From assembly GCA_964462515.1 (NCBI GenBank), contig CAYWXK010000007.1, positions 1 through 64,000 of the forward strand: a stretch of DNA of 64,000 nt, in the 5' to 3' direction. Positions 1 through 6,785 of this stretch are shown here, one piece after another. The stretch is from CAYWXK01 sp964462515. GTDB taxonomy: Bacteria; Planctomycetota; Phycisphaerae; Sedimentisphaerales; Anaerobacaceae. The notes under the pieces were generated by a model. That model was not told where the DNA came from. It made no database searches and saw only the letters and a list, made by a program, of their open reading frames with translations. A program made the translations under genes and the position numbers. The stretch's first letter is position 1. The number at the start of each line of letters is the position of its first letter.

Positions 1-141
1 TCATTAATAAAAACAGCAGGCAATTTAGCAAAATCTGCCTGAACGCTTACGAAAAGTTTTAATCCGAAGATTGGTGTCGAAGTCGACATAATGTTATAAA
101 TTCAAAAAGTAAAATTAACTATAACTGGTATTATGACAAAT

Positions 142-330
142 TTAACCCGGTTTTCTTTTAATAATTTTAGTAACTTTTCTGCGTTCATTTCTTTTCGATA
201 AACTCAGCATCTCTCTGGTTTTTCTGAACATCAATTCAAACCGCTGACGGGTTGTTAAAGAGGCGAGATAATCTAATTCAAATTCGATTTCCTTTTCCTC
301 GTTATCTTTATCCAGCTTCAAAATGTGCAT
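142..330 (-). CDS. Small conserved-looking protein of unknown function (62 aa), last gene of the alarmone-synthetase cluster
   Basis: I do not recognise a named family. The 62-residue product is highly charged. It has an acidic N-terminal third (DNEEKEIEFELDYL), a middle helix-like segment (TTRQRFELMFRKTREML) and a strongly basic C-terminus (RRKVTKIIKRKP). An AGGTG Shine-Dalgarno-like sequence precedes the ATG at 330. It lies 17 bp downstream of the RelA/SpoT-type gene on the same strand, so it is probably co-transcribed and translated with it. Its size and charge would fit an antitoxin or nucleic-acid-binding accessory protein, but nothing in the sequence proves that. Confidence 0.6.
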   Translation of the reverse strand: MHILKLDKDNEEKEIEFELDYLASLTTRQRFELMFRKTREMLSLSKRNERRKVTKIIKRKPG

Positions 331-347
331 ATGGCACCTTTTTCGTC

Positions 348-968
348 CTACACTTGGCTTTGTCCGTGTATTGAGTATTCCAACTGCTGCTTTCTCAAAA
401 TCTCAAATTGAGCGTCCGCGACATGGAAAAGGCCGCTTAGAGCGTTGAAATCACGTCTTAAATAGGGAGGCACATTTGCTTCTTGTTTGTAATACAAGTA
501 TTCTGATATTGAAGCCCATGCGTGTTGACCAATTGTTCTTATCTGAATCTCAAACGGTAAGTCACCGATTGACTTTTGGCCCCTACCAGAAACATTTTTT
601 AATTTAACTATAAAATGTATGCCCATGTACCCAAAAATATTTGCTGCAATGTCGTCTATCTTGTTGTCCTCTTCAACGATTTCGAATATATCTCTAATGA
701 TGGTACAGATGGGGCGAAGATCTGAGCGAAACAAACAAACGATGCGCAAACCCAGTAAATCTTTTATTTCTCTGAATGGCTCTTTAGTTTTTTGTCTTTT
801 CATTTTGTCGAGGAGGGAATCAAACATTTTAATTCGGTCCTCCAGCGAGTGGATTTTAATCTTCTTCTTGCCTATTTCTGTAATGAGGTAGTATTTAGCG
901 ATGACACGTAGTTCTTCAAGCAACTTAACCTTAGATTGATAGCGATTTTTTAAGTCATTATTGTCCAT
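348..968 (-). CDS. RelA/SpoT-domain protein, small alarmone synthetase (SAS) type
   Basis: The 206-residue protein consists of a RelA/SpoT synthetase domain without the HD hydrolase, TGS or ACT domains of long Rel enzymes. Visible motifs are DLLGLRIVC at about 70-78 (synthetase Asp and Arg), GYMGIH at 113-118, and FEIQIRT followed by QHAW at 139-151, with the catalytic Glu at about 140. Family members transfer pyrophosphate from ATP to GDP/GTP; toxic members (toxSAS) instead make (pp)pApp or pyrophosphorylate tRNA 3' ends. The gene starts 6 bp after the stop of the GrlR-like gene, suggesting translational coupling, and is followed 17 bp later by a 62-aa gene. The tight cluster with small genes and a HicB-like gene hints at a toxin-antitoxin role. 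A housekeeping SAS is the alternative. Confidence 0.88.
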   Translation of the reverse strand: MDNNDLKNRYQSKVKLLEELRVIAKYYLITEIGKKKIKIHSLEDRIKMFDSLLDKMKRQKTKEPFREIKDLLGLRIVCLFRSDLRPICTIIRDIFEIVEEDNKIDDIAANIFGYMGIHFIVKLKNVSGRGQKSIGDLPFEIQIRTIGQHAWASISEYLYYKQEANVPPYLRRDFNALSGLFHVADAQFEILRKQQLEYSIHGQSQV

Positions 969-974
969 TGTTCT

Positions 975-1307
975 CTAAATGTTCACTTTCTTCATTCCTT
1001 TAACTTGAAGTTTAAGGTTGGGTTTATCCACAAGTGATGCTGTTCCGCTGAACTCACCGTTCGATAACTTGGCGGTAAGCATTAAGGAGAATTGGTCGAT
1101 ATTTCCAAAGACTGAAATTGCGTTTTTGTCGAAACGCGTTACATCAATTTTTGCCTCGATGGTTCTGCCGGAGATGGAGTAGATGCCAGAATAGTAATAA
1201 CCAAAATCTCCACCTAATAATCGTTTGTTGTTCAGAACGACGACACCATTTCCGAAAAGGTTTAGTGTCGAGGAAAATTCTACGGTCCACAGTCCGTTCT
1301 CGTTCAT
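975..1307 (-). CDS. GrlR-family (T3SS negative regulator GrlR-like) beta-barrel protein
   Basis: The 110-residue sequence matches the general pattern of GrlR-like proteins: an N-terminal LWTVEFSS strand, an FGNGVVVL segment, GGDFGYYYSGIYSISG, and SVFGNIDQFSLMLTAKLSNG followed by a C-terminal strand. In enteropathogens GrlR binds and inhibits the activator GrlA, but homologues occur in many bacteria without that secretion system, as here. A GGGG Shine-Dalgarno sequence precedes the ATG at 1307. It lies directly upstream (6 bp) of the alarmone-synthetase-like gene and 53 bp downstream of a HicB-like gene. The barrel may bind a partner protein, perhaps the neighbouring synthetase; that is inference. 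Family assignment is from motif recall only. Confidence 0.7.
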   Translation of the reverse strand: MNENGLWTVEFSSTLNLFGNGVVVLNNKRLLGGDFGYYYSGIYSISGRTIEAKIDVTRFDKNAISVFGNIDQFSLMLTAKLSNGEFSGTASLVDKPNLKLQVKGMKKVNI

Positions 1308-1360
1308 GTTTGATCCCCTTAATCAATTGGGTCTATTGTTGATTAGTGTTACAATCTGCT

Positions 1361-1564
1361 TCAAACCATAATATCCATCAGTTGGTCGCCTTTTTGAACT
1401 TTGTAGCCTTCACCATCGACAGATAAGCAGGCCTCAACCGCTTCGTATATGTTTTTAAGAAGTTCTTCAAAGGTTTCGCCCTGGGTAACACAGCCGGGAA
1501 TGGCAGGAATCTCCGCCCAGTAGCCACCTTCTTCCGCTTTGTGGATAATTGTTTTTAATTTCAT
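1361..1564 (-). CDS. HicB-like antitoxin-fold protein without an adjacent HicA
   Basis: The 67-residue protein has the HicB partial RNase-H-like fold signature: GGYWAEIPAIPGCVTQGETFEELLKNIYEAVEACL. HicB proteins neutralise the HicA mRNA interferase. This copy lacks the C-terminal DNA-binding domain of long HicB proteins. The start at 1564 is supported by a GAGGT ribosome-binding site. No HicA-like ORF (short double-stranded-RNA-binding-fold protein with a catalytic His) is visible on either side. The next gene on the same strand, 53 bp away, is the GrlR-like gene, so it may head the cluster that includes the alarmone-synthetase-like protein. Solitary HicB-like proteins are common in planctomycete genomes and may have other roles. 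Confidence 0.85.
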   Translation of the reverse strand: MKLKTIIHKAEEGGYWAEIPAIPGCVTQGETFEELLKNIYEAVEACLSVDGEGYKVQKGDQLMDIMV

Positions 1565-1721
1565 TGCTATGACCTCATTTTTAGAGTTGGGTATCCAACC
1601 TCAAAATAATTCTACCTTCTTGCTGGACATAAGTCAAGATAAATCAAGGACTAAAAAGAGGAGCCGGAAGGCAAGAATTCAACTACTCGCCCCATCTCGC
1701 CAAAGCCGGCAACCATCCAGT

Positions 1722-1790
1722 ATCGAGTATCGAGCATCTAACATCAAGCATCGCTTGTCCGCCGTAGCTTCAGCGAAGGCGGAAGCATCG
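1722..1790. repeat. Intergenic filler repeats: GTATCGAGTATCGAGC run and TCCGCC/GGCGGA hairpin
   Basis: A run of near-repeats (GTATCGAGTATCGAGCATC) is followed by a hairpin with arms TCCGCC (1758-1763) and GGCGGA (1778-1783). Similar text recurs at 54040-54065 (GAATATCGAGTATCGAGC) and, as an AT-shifted hairpin, near 15310-15340. The repeats sit immediately downstream of the secreted coiled-coil gene. They look like dispersed non-coding elements. Confidence 0.6.
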
Positions 1791-1798
1791 CCGTTCTC

Positions 1799-2461
1799 TT
1801 ATCGCCTTCGCAATCGGTCTCTGATGCGGGCATCCTCTTGTCCGGTTGTATCTTGTGGCGGCACTGTCTCACTGCCATATCCCTCCTGCGGCTGCGTTTG
1901 TCTTAATTCGGTGGAAGAAGTCCGACCGCGTGCACCTCGCGTTTGCCTGATACCTTTGGCTTCCTCTTGCATCTTTCTGAAAAGTTTTCTCATCCGCTCC
2001 AGCCGATTTAGCTCCAGCCCATCAATCGCTGCCACAGTCTTTGCTGCTTTTTCTTCAAGGGCAATCTTGCGTATGGCATCCAGCTCCGCCTTCACTTGCC
2101 TTTCTACTGCTCGCACCTGGTTAATTCGATTGTCAGTGGTGCTCTTCAGCCATTCGTTCACCTCGATTTGGCTCTGTCTATCCAGGTCAGCTAATGTCTT
2201 CTCTAATCCCGCGAAGGACTTGACCTTTGCTCTAACCTTGTTAGGGTCGGCAACCTGGTTCGGCTCTGTTTGCGGCCTTGTATAGGTCGGCGCCGGCGTT
2301 GAAGCGGTATCCTCATATAGATTTCTCTGGTCAACCGGAGGTGATTCCGGCAGCCTCGGACGAGGAACCTGAGCAATTTGCTGCCCACTTGCAGCAAAAG
2401 CAGCGATAAAGCCAACTGAAGCAACCAACAAAACTATTGTTATGTGAACGGAACGCTTCAT
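1799..2461 (-). CDS. Secreted coiled-coil protein of unknown function
   Basis: The 220-residue product starts with a Sec signal peptide (MKRSVHITIVLLVASVGFIAAF, likely cleaved before SGQQ). A proline-rich linker follows at about 30-75. A long, heptad-rich helical region follows at about 80-165 (LEKTLADLDRQSQIEVNEW through LERMRKLFRKMQEEAKG). The C-terminal tail is Arg/Gln-rich and disordered. No catalytic motif is visible. It is on the same strand as parB but 170 bp downstream, with a strong palindrome between them, so it is probably not in a parB operon. Role unknown; a periplasmic structural or adaptor protein would fit. Confidence 0.65.
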   Translation of the reverse strand: MKRSVHITIVLLVASVGFIAAFAASGQQIAQVPRPRLPESPPVDQRNLYEDTASTPAPTYTRPQTEPNQVADPNKVRAKVKSFAGLEKTLADLDRQSQIEVNEWLKSTTDNRINQVRAVERQVKAELDAIRKIALEEKAAKTVAAIDGLELNRLERMRKLFRKMQEEAKGIRQTRGARGRTSSTELRQTQPQEGYGSETVPPQDTTGQEDARIRDRLRRR

Positions 2462-2579
2462 AAATGTCCTCCAAGATAATAATGTTACTAAAAATAATCG
2501 TTGCCTTTCGATAACACATTAACAACACATATTATTATACAAATTGTTGAATCTATTTCATCAAAATTATCCGGATTTA

Positions 2580-2608
2580 CTCCGTTAGAAAGCAGCTTTC
2601 TAACGGAG
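2580..2608. repeat. Perfect 13-bp palindrome of the CCGTTAGAAAG repeat family
   Basis: Arms CTCCGTTAGAAAG (2580-2592) and CTTTCTAACGGAG (2596-2608) are exact inverted copies separated by CAG. The hairpin lies between parB (stop at 2632) and the upstream end of the secreted coiled-coil gene. It could stop transcription from parB, but no T-run follows on the minus strand. The same element recurs at 15426-15472 and 38037-38102, and a half copy is present at about 53341-53350, so it is a dispersed family rather than a local terminator. Confidence 0.85.
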
Positions 2609-2631
2609 TTTACATCCTGCCGGCTATTTTT

Positions 2632-3582
2632 CTAAACCTGCTCCTCGCAGACCAGTCCAAGTCTCTCTGTAATGCCATCAAATTCATCCAAAGAATAAAA
2701 TTCGATAATTATCTTGCCCCTTTGACCTTTATTTCGAGTCTCAATGGCTACTTTTGTTCCCAGCAGACTGCTTAGTTTCCTTTCCAAATCCAAAATATGG
2801 GCTGGTTTCGAGCGAATAGTTACCTTGGCCTGGTCTGTGTCAATAAGATACTTCCGCACCAATCTTTCGACCTCGCGGACGCTGAGCCGACCTGCCATTG
2901 CACGGTTAGCAAGTTTGCGCCGCAGCTCATCTGTAGGCAGGGCAAGAATCGCCTTAGCGTGCCCGGCAGTTAGCTGGCCCTCCGTCAACATCTGCTTAAC
3001 TTCCATCGGTAAGTCCAGCAGTCGTAAATAGTTAGCAATAACCGAACGGTCTTCACCAAGCCGTTCAGCCGCATCAGCCTGCGTCAGCGAAAATGTATTC
3101 AGATAATTCTGGTAGGCCTTCGCACGTTCAATCGGATTAAGGTCGGTCCTGTGTATATTTTCAACCAATGCCCATTCAAGCATTTGCTCATTTGTTGCCT
3201 GGCGAACCATCGCGGGTATGGTTTTCAGAGAAGCCATTTGAGCGGCCCGGAATCTGCGCTCTCCGGCAATTAACTGATACCCAGTCCCTAACGGGCGAAC
3301 GATAATAGGCTGCAACAAGCCGTTGGTTCTGATGGAATCCGCCAGCTCCTTCAATTCCTGTTCGTTCCACAGCGAGCGGACCTGGTAGGGGTTCGGCGAT
3401 ATGGCATCGAGACTTACCTCCCGTAGAGAACTTTGTAACTCCTTATCCGGTGGAAAGTTAGGAATGGTCGCTGTGCCGGTCAATTGGCCGCTATCCTCCG
3501 TAGAGCCAAATATTATAGGACTAAAAATTGCCTCAAGCCCTTTGCCGAGATGTTTTTGTTTTTCTTTTTTCTCATTGCTCAT
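2632..3582 (-). CDS. parB: Chromosome partitioning protein ParB (Spo0J family CTPase)
   Basis: ParB loads on parS centromere sites and spreads as a CTP-dependent clamp, working with ParA and SMC in chromosome segregation. The 316-aa sequence shows a basic N-terminus, the ISPNPYQVR box at about 61-69, LADSIRTNGLLQPIIVR at about 80-96, the GERRFRA arginine box at 107-113, and ENIHRTDLNP at 141-150. A helix-turn-helix parS reader follows at about 165-187 (LTQADAAERLGEDRSVIANYL), then a C-terminal dimerisation domain. Length is typical. Two perfect parS sites lie 150-620 bp upstream of its start. parA is not adjacent; the only ParA-like gene in view is 27 kb away. The pairing with parS makes this the chromosomal copy with high likelihood. 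Confidence 0.97.
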   Translation of the reverse strand: MSNEKKEKQKHLGKGLEAIFSPIIFGSTEDSGQLTGTATIPNFPPDKELQSSLREVSLDAISPNPYQVRSLWNEQELKELADSIRTNGLLQPIIVRPLGTGYQLIAGERRFRAAQMASLKTIPAMVRQATNEQMLEWALVENIHRTDLNPIERAKAYQNYLNTFSLTQADAAERLGEDRSVIANYLRLLDLPMEVKQMLTEGQLTAGHAKAILALPTDELRRKLANRAMAGRLSVREVERLVRKYLIDTDQAKVTIRSKPAHILDLERKLSSLLGTKVAIETRNKGQRGKIIIEFYSLDEFDGITERLGLVCEEQV

Positions 3583-3728
3583 AATAAATGCTCCTTAATA
3601 ACCTCTATTTAAGGTTCTAACTTTGTGCTCCTTCATTTTTTGCGATGGCGCAACACATATAATACTTCGGAATTTTCAGCAAAAATTCTACAGCCTTGTC
3701 TGCGTGAAAATAGCCTTTGTATAAAAAA

Positions 3729-3744
3729 TGTTTCACGTGAAACA
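3729..3744. promoter_or_regulatory. parS: parS centromere site 1
   Basis: The sequence TGTTTCACGTGAAACA is identical to the palindromic parS consensus bound by chromosomal ParB. It lies 147 bp upstream of the parB start codon in non-coding DNA. Confidence 0.97.
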
Positions 3745-4182
3745 ACGAAAGTAGCCGGGACAAGCAACACAAACCACCGGTCAGGGTGGGACAGCCAGAC
3801 GGCGGACCGGTGAAAAGGTAAGACGGTTTGACGATTAGACGATTGACGAGGCACGATGGACAGGACGCATATACTCATTTACTCATATACGCAATACGCA
3901 CGACGACATACGATTCACAAGCTATGAGTTACGGTTGGACGGCGAAACAGTGGGACAAGCTGTTGGTCTTTAGCCCGGCCTTCCGTTGGTGCACGACGAC
4001 ATACGATTCACGAATGGATAGACTTCGAAGAGCAAAATTCGAACACGATATACCCTTCGACTCTTTCGACTACGCTCCCTTCGACGAACTCAGGACGAGC
4101 AAGACAGGTTCGCTCAGGGTGGTGAGGGACGTCGAACCACGAACTACGAAGGACGAAATGCGAGTCACGGGCAACGGGAAAA

Positions 4183-4198
4183 TGTTTCACGTGAAACA
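4183..4198. promoter_or_regulatory. parS: parS centromere site 2
   Basis: A second exact copy of TGTTTCACGTGAAACA lies 454 bp from the first. Two perfect sites beside parB mark a centromere region and make an origin-proximal position likely. Confidence 0.97.
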
Positions 4199-4684
4199 AT
4201 TAAAAAGGCGCAGAGAAATGCAAAATAAAGAACAACCTCAAAAAACTGTGTGAGACCTGGCTGTTATACGCTGGAGAAAGATGGACATAAGGAAATTCAA
4301 AGGTAAAGGATGAACCATGTTATTAGTTGGAAATGTATCAAATAATTCTTGAATTTGTCTCCTAAACCTTCTCAGGACACGCCAACCGGCCTGCGGAAAT
4401 TATCACGGTCTGTCCGTTTTGGGCAGCCATAGCAGGCGGAATAAATATCTGCGGACATATCGATAAAGTGTTGGTTACAGCTAAATATGGCTAAAATATT
4501 GCCAAAAAAGGAGATTGTTTACCCAAAAACTCCTTAATTTATCCGCCGGCAAACCGCAATTTGACTGTCGCTATTATTTATGTTTTTTGTTATTCTCTGT
4601 GTTCATAATAGCGCTTTTGCATAAGCGCCCTGGCGAAAAATACTCATTTATTAACGGATGTTTGTAGAAAAACAGAGGTCAAAT

Positions 4685-5737
4685 ATGCATAAGATAGCAG
4701 CTTTCTTGCTGGGAATTATGTTTTTTGCAGGGGCTTTATTGGCGGGGACAGATAAGGTCGGCATCTCGCCTCCAGAAGGGCAGAGGGCTATCGATAATTT
4801 GTTAGCCGGGCGGTTCAAATGGACGGTCAGTTCGCCGTTAGTTTATCCAGCAGAACGCCTGACCGATTTAGTGTATTCGGTAAAGGACCCGACGATTGTT
4901 TATTTTAAGGGCCGCTGGCACCTGTTCTGCACAATCCGCGGCCAGGCGCGGTCGCATCAGATAGAATATATTTGCTTTGACGATTGGAAAAATATTGACG
5001 CCGCAAAACGTTATATTCTGACGCTTACCAAAGGATACTTCTGTGCCCCGCAGGTGTTCTACTTTGCGCCTCATAAAAGGTGGTATCTGATATATCAGAC
5101 CGGTGACCAAACGCGTAAGCCCTCGCTTCAACCCGCCTATTCAACCTCCCGGGACATTTCCGACCCCAGCTTGTGGACAGAACCAACTCTGCTCTTTCAG
5201 CAGCAGCCGGATAATGTAAAGATGTGGATAGACTTCTGGGTGATTTGCGATTCTACACGGGCACATCTTTTTTTCACGTCGCTTGATGGCCAGATGTGGC
5301 GGTCGGAAACGAAGCTTTCGGATTTTCCTCGCGGATGGAGTAAGCCGGCCGTTGTGCTACGTGGCGACATCTTTGAAGCAAGCCACACCTATTACCTGAA
5401 GGGGCTGAACAAGTTTATGACGATAGTTGAGGCCCAAGCCGATGGCCGACGATATTATAAAGCGTATCTTGCAGAAACGCTGGATGGCGAATGGAATCCG
5501 TTAGCAGCAACAAAAAATAAGCCGTTTGCCGGCCCCATCAACACAATAGACACAGCGACACACTGGACGGATTCCTTCAGCCACGGCGAACTTATCCGCG
5601 ATGGTTACGACCAGACCCTCACGGTTGACCCTAACAACATAAGATTTTTATTCCAGGGGGTCAGTGACCAGAATATGGCAGGTAAAAAATACGGCGAAAT
5701 ACCCTGGCGATTAGGGATGCTGACACCGGCCAAGTAA
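4685..5737 (+). CDS. Secreted alpha-L-arabinofuranosidase, glycoside hydrolase family 62
   Basis: GH62 enzymes remove arabinofuranosyl side chains from arabinoxylan or arabinan with inversion. The 350-aa protein begins with a signal peptide (MHKIAAFLLGIMFFAGALLAG) and continues as a five-bladed beta-propeller. Candidate catalytic residues are Asp68 in KDPTIVYFKGRWHLFCT (base), Asp183 in MWIDFWVICD (pKa modulator) and Glu231 in IFEASHTYYL (acid). The ATG at 4685 is preferred over one at 4658 because AGAGG sits 6 bp upstream and the signal peptide starts cleanly there. It stands alone, but the next 17 kb holds further glycosidases and a sulfatase. Family assignment is from motif recognition. 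Confidence 0.9.
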   Translation: MHKIAAFLLGIMFFAGALLAGTDKVGISPPEGQRAIDNLLAGRFKWTVSSPLVYPAERLTDLVYSVKDPTIVYFKGRWHLFCTIRGQARSHQIEYICFDDWKNIDAAKRYILTLTKGYFCAPQVFYFAPHKRWYLIYQTGDQTRKPSLQPAYSTSRDISDPSLWTEPTLLFQQQPDNVKMWIDFWVICDSTRAHLFFTSLDGQMWRSETKLSDFPRGWSKPAVVLRGDIFEASHTYYLKGLNKFMTIVEAQADGRRYYKAYLAETLDGEWNPLAATKNKPFAGPINTIDTATHWTDSFSHGELIRDGYDQTLTVDPNNIRFLFQGVSDQNMAGKKYGEIPWRLGMLTPAK

Positions 5738-5883
5738 CACTATGATGCCAATCGCGCCTGCTTAAATGACACTTTTCAGACAAGCGTAACAGGGCACTAC
5801 TTACAAAATATCGTAACCGCGAGTGAAAATATTTGATGTTGTTTTTATATCAGCTATTGATAAGCTAAATAGGCCGGAGCAGT

Positions 5884-6016
5884 TTGAGTACCGGTCCAGA
5901 TACCGGGTTTGAGGGTGAAAAATCCCGGGGCGTCAGGACATGGCCTTCTAAAGGCCGTTTAATCCGGATTTCCGGAGCGCCTACCTCCTTGTGCCATATC
6001 CGCTCCGGTATTTTTG
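5884..6016 (+). promoter_or_regulatory. Structured leader with terminator-like hairpin upstream of the DUF3795 gene
   Basis: Between the GH62 gene and the DUF3795 gene lies a stretch with several short hairpins. They are CCGG-TCCAGATA-CCGG (5891-5906), GGCCTT-CTA-AAGGCC (about 5942-5956) and a larger CCGGAGCG...CGCTCCGG stem (about 5972-5979 with 6001-6008) followed by TATTTTT. The last has the form of an intrinsic terminator about 115 bp before the gene. This layout resembles a riboswitch or attenuator. I cannot match it to a known class; a GGTGAAAAATCCCGGGGC stretch only loosely recalls the cobalamin box. Confidence 0.35.
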
Positions 6017-6129
6017 CTCATCGAAATTCGTTTTCAAATTTGCCGTTCTCCGGCAACACGGGCAAGATAAAGTGGCTGCACGATAAGTATGCAGAATGGG
6101 ACTGCACTTTTGTATGGAGGAGATATAAA

Positions 6130-6696
6130 ATGAAGTTCGAGAAAGAAAAAGAATTGGCCGGTTGCTGCGGTATCTACTGCGGCCTGTGTCCCAAGTTCCA
6201 ATCGACGGCAAAGAGCAGATATCCCGGCTGCAAAATACTATCCTTAACAATCTCCTGCAAACGCTATAACTGCTGCGTGAAAGCTAAGGGTCTTGTTACC
6301 TGTGCAGAATGTGACGATTTCCCCTGCGAGAAATATGAAGGATTTTTCGATTGGGATAGTTTTGTTACTCACAAAGTATGCGGTCCAAATATAAAGAGGA
6401 TTAAGAAAGTCGGCTTGAAACTTTGGCTGCAAGAGCAGGCAAACAGGCGAGCAATCCTCGAAAATCTTCTTTTCTATTACAACGAAGGCCGCTCAAGAAA
6501 TCTCTATTGCATAGCCGTTGCCCTGATGCCCGCCGGCTTACTCAAAGAAGCTGTAAATAAAGCCAGGAAATTGATGGTAAAAAATAAAGTCGCCGACTCA
6601 GACATAAAAACGAAGGCAAAAATCCTCCGAACCGCTATCGAAGATCTTGCATCACGGTCTAAAATCGATTTGAAGTTGAGGAAAAAGCAAAAATAG
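6130..6696 (+). CDS. DUF3795 Cys-rich protein
   Basis: The 188-aa product begins KELAGCCGIYCGLCPKF and continues with spaced cysteines (YPGC, SCKRYNCCVK, TCAECDDFPCEKY), the pattern of DUF3795 proteins, which probably bind zinc or an iron-sulfur centre. The C-terminal half is helical and basic (LKLRKKQK end). The start at 6130 is chosen because GGAGGAGA lies 7-12 bp upstream and the family normally begins here; the longer frame back to 5884 would translate the structured leader. Biochemical function of the family is not established. No operon partner. Confidence 0.8.
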   Translation: MKFEKEKELAGCCGIYCGLCPKFQSTAKSRYPGCKILSLTISCKRYNCCVKAKGLVTCAECDDFPCEKYEGFFDWDSFVTHKVCGPNIKRIKKVGLKLWLQEQANRRAILENLLFYYNEGRSRNLYCIAVALMPAGLLKEAVNKARKLMVKNKVADSDIKTKAKILRTAIEDLASRSKIDLKLRKKQK

Positions 6697-6785
6697 AAAT
6701 ATCCAAAAGCGGCCTACCTCTTGACAGACCGGCAAGTACAATACCAGATTCCCGTCCATTGGGTTTTGTGTCTCTCGGTCGCAAT

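Larger units (their letters stand above)
3583..4684. other. 1.1-kb gene-free region carrying parS sites and filler repeats
   Basis: No convincing gene is present. Open frames here overlap on both strands and consist of repeat-derived peptides. The region holds two parS sites and an exact 21-bp direct repeat (3898-3918 and 3991-4011, beginning GCACGACGACATACGATTC). It also holds filler families such as ACTCATTTACTCATATAC and TTCGACGAACTCAGGAC. The last 150 bp before 4685 are AT-rich and probably contain the promoter of the GH62 gene, but no box is clear enough to mark. Confidence 0.7.

Noticed and set aside
1020..1035. DnaA-box-like TTTATCCACA
   Set aside because: Single occurrence inside the GrlR-like coding sequence with no cluster of further boxes, so not evidence of an origin.
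3828..4253. Open frame of 141 codons spanning parS site 2
   Set aside because: Its peptide is made of repeat-derived phrases, it reads through parS, has no ribosome-binding site and overlaps similar frames on the other strand.
5900..5935. Cobalamin-riboswitch-like GGTGAAAAATCCCGGGGC
   Set aside because: Only a partial likeness to one conserved box; the rest of the aptamer consensus is missing and the downstream gene is not B12 related.
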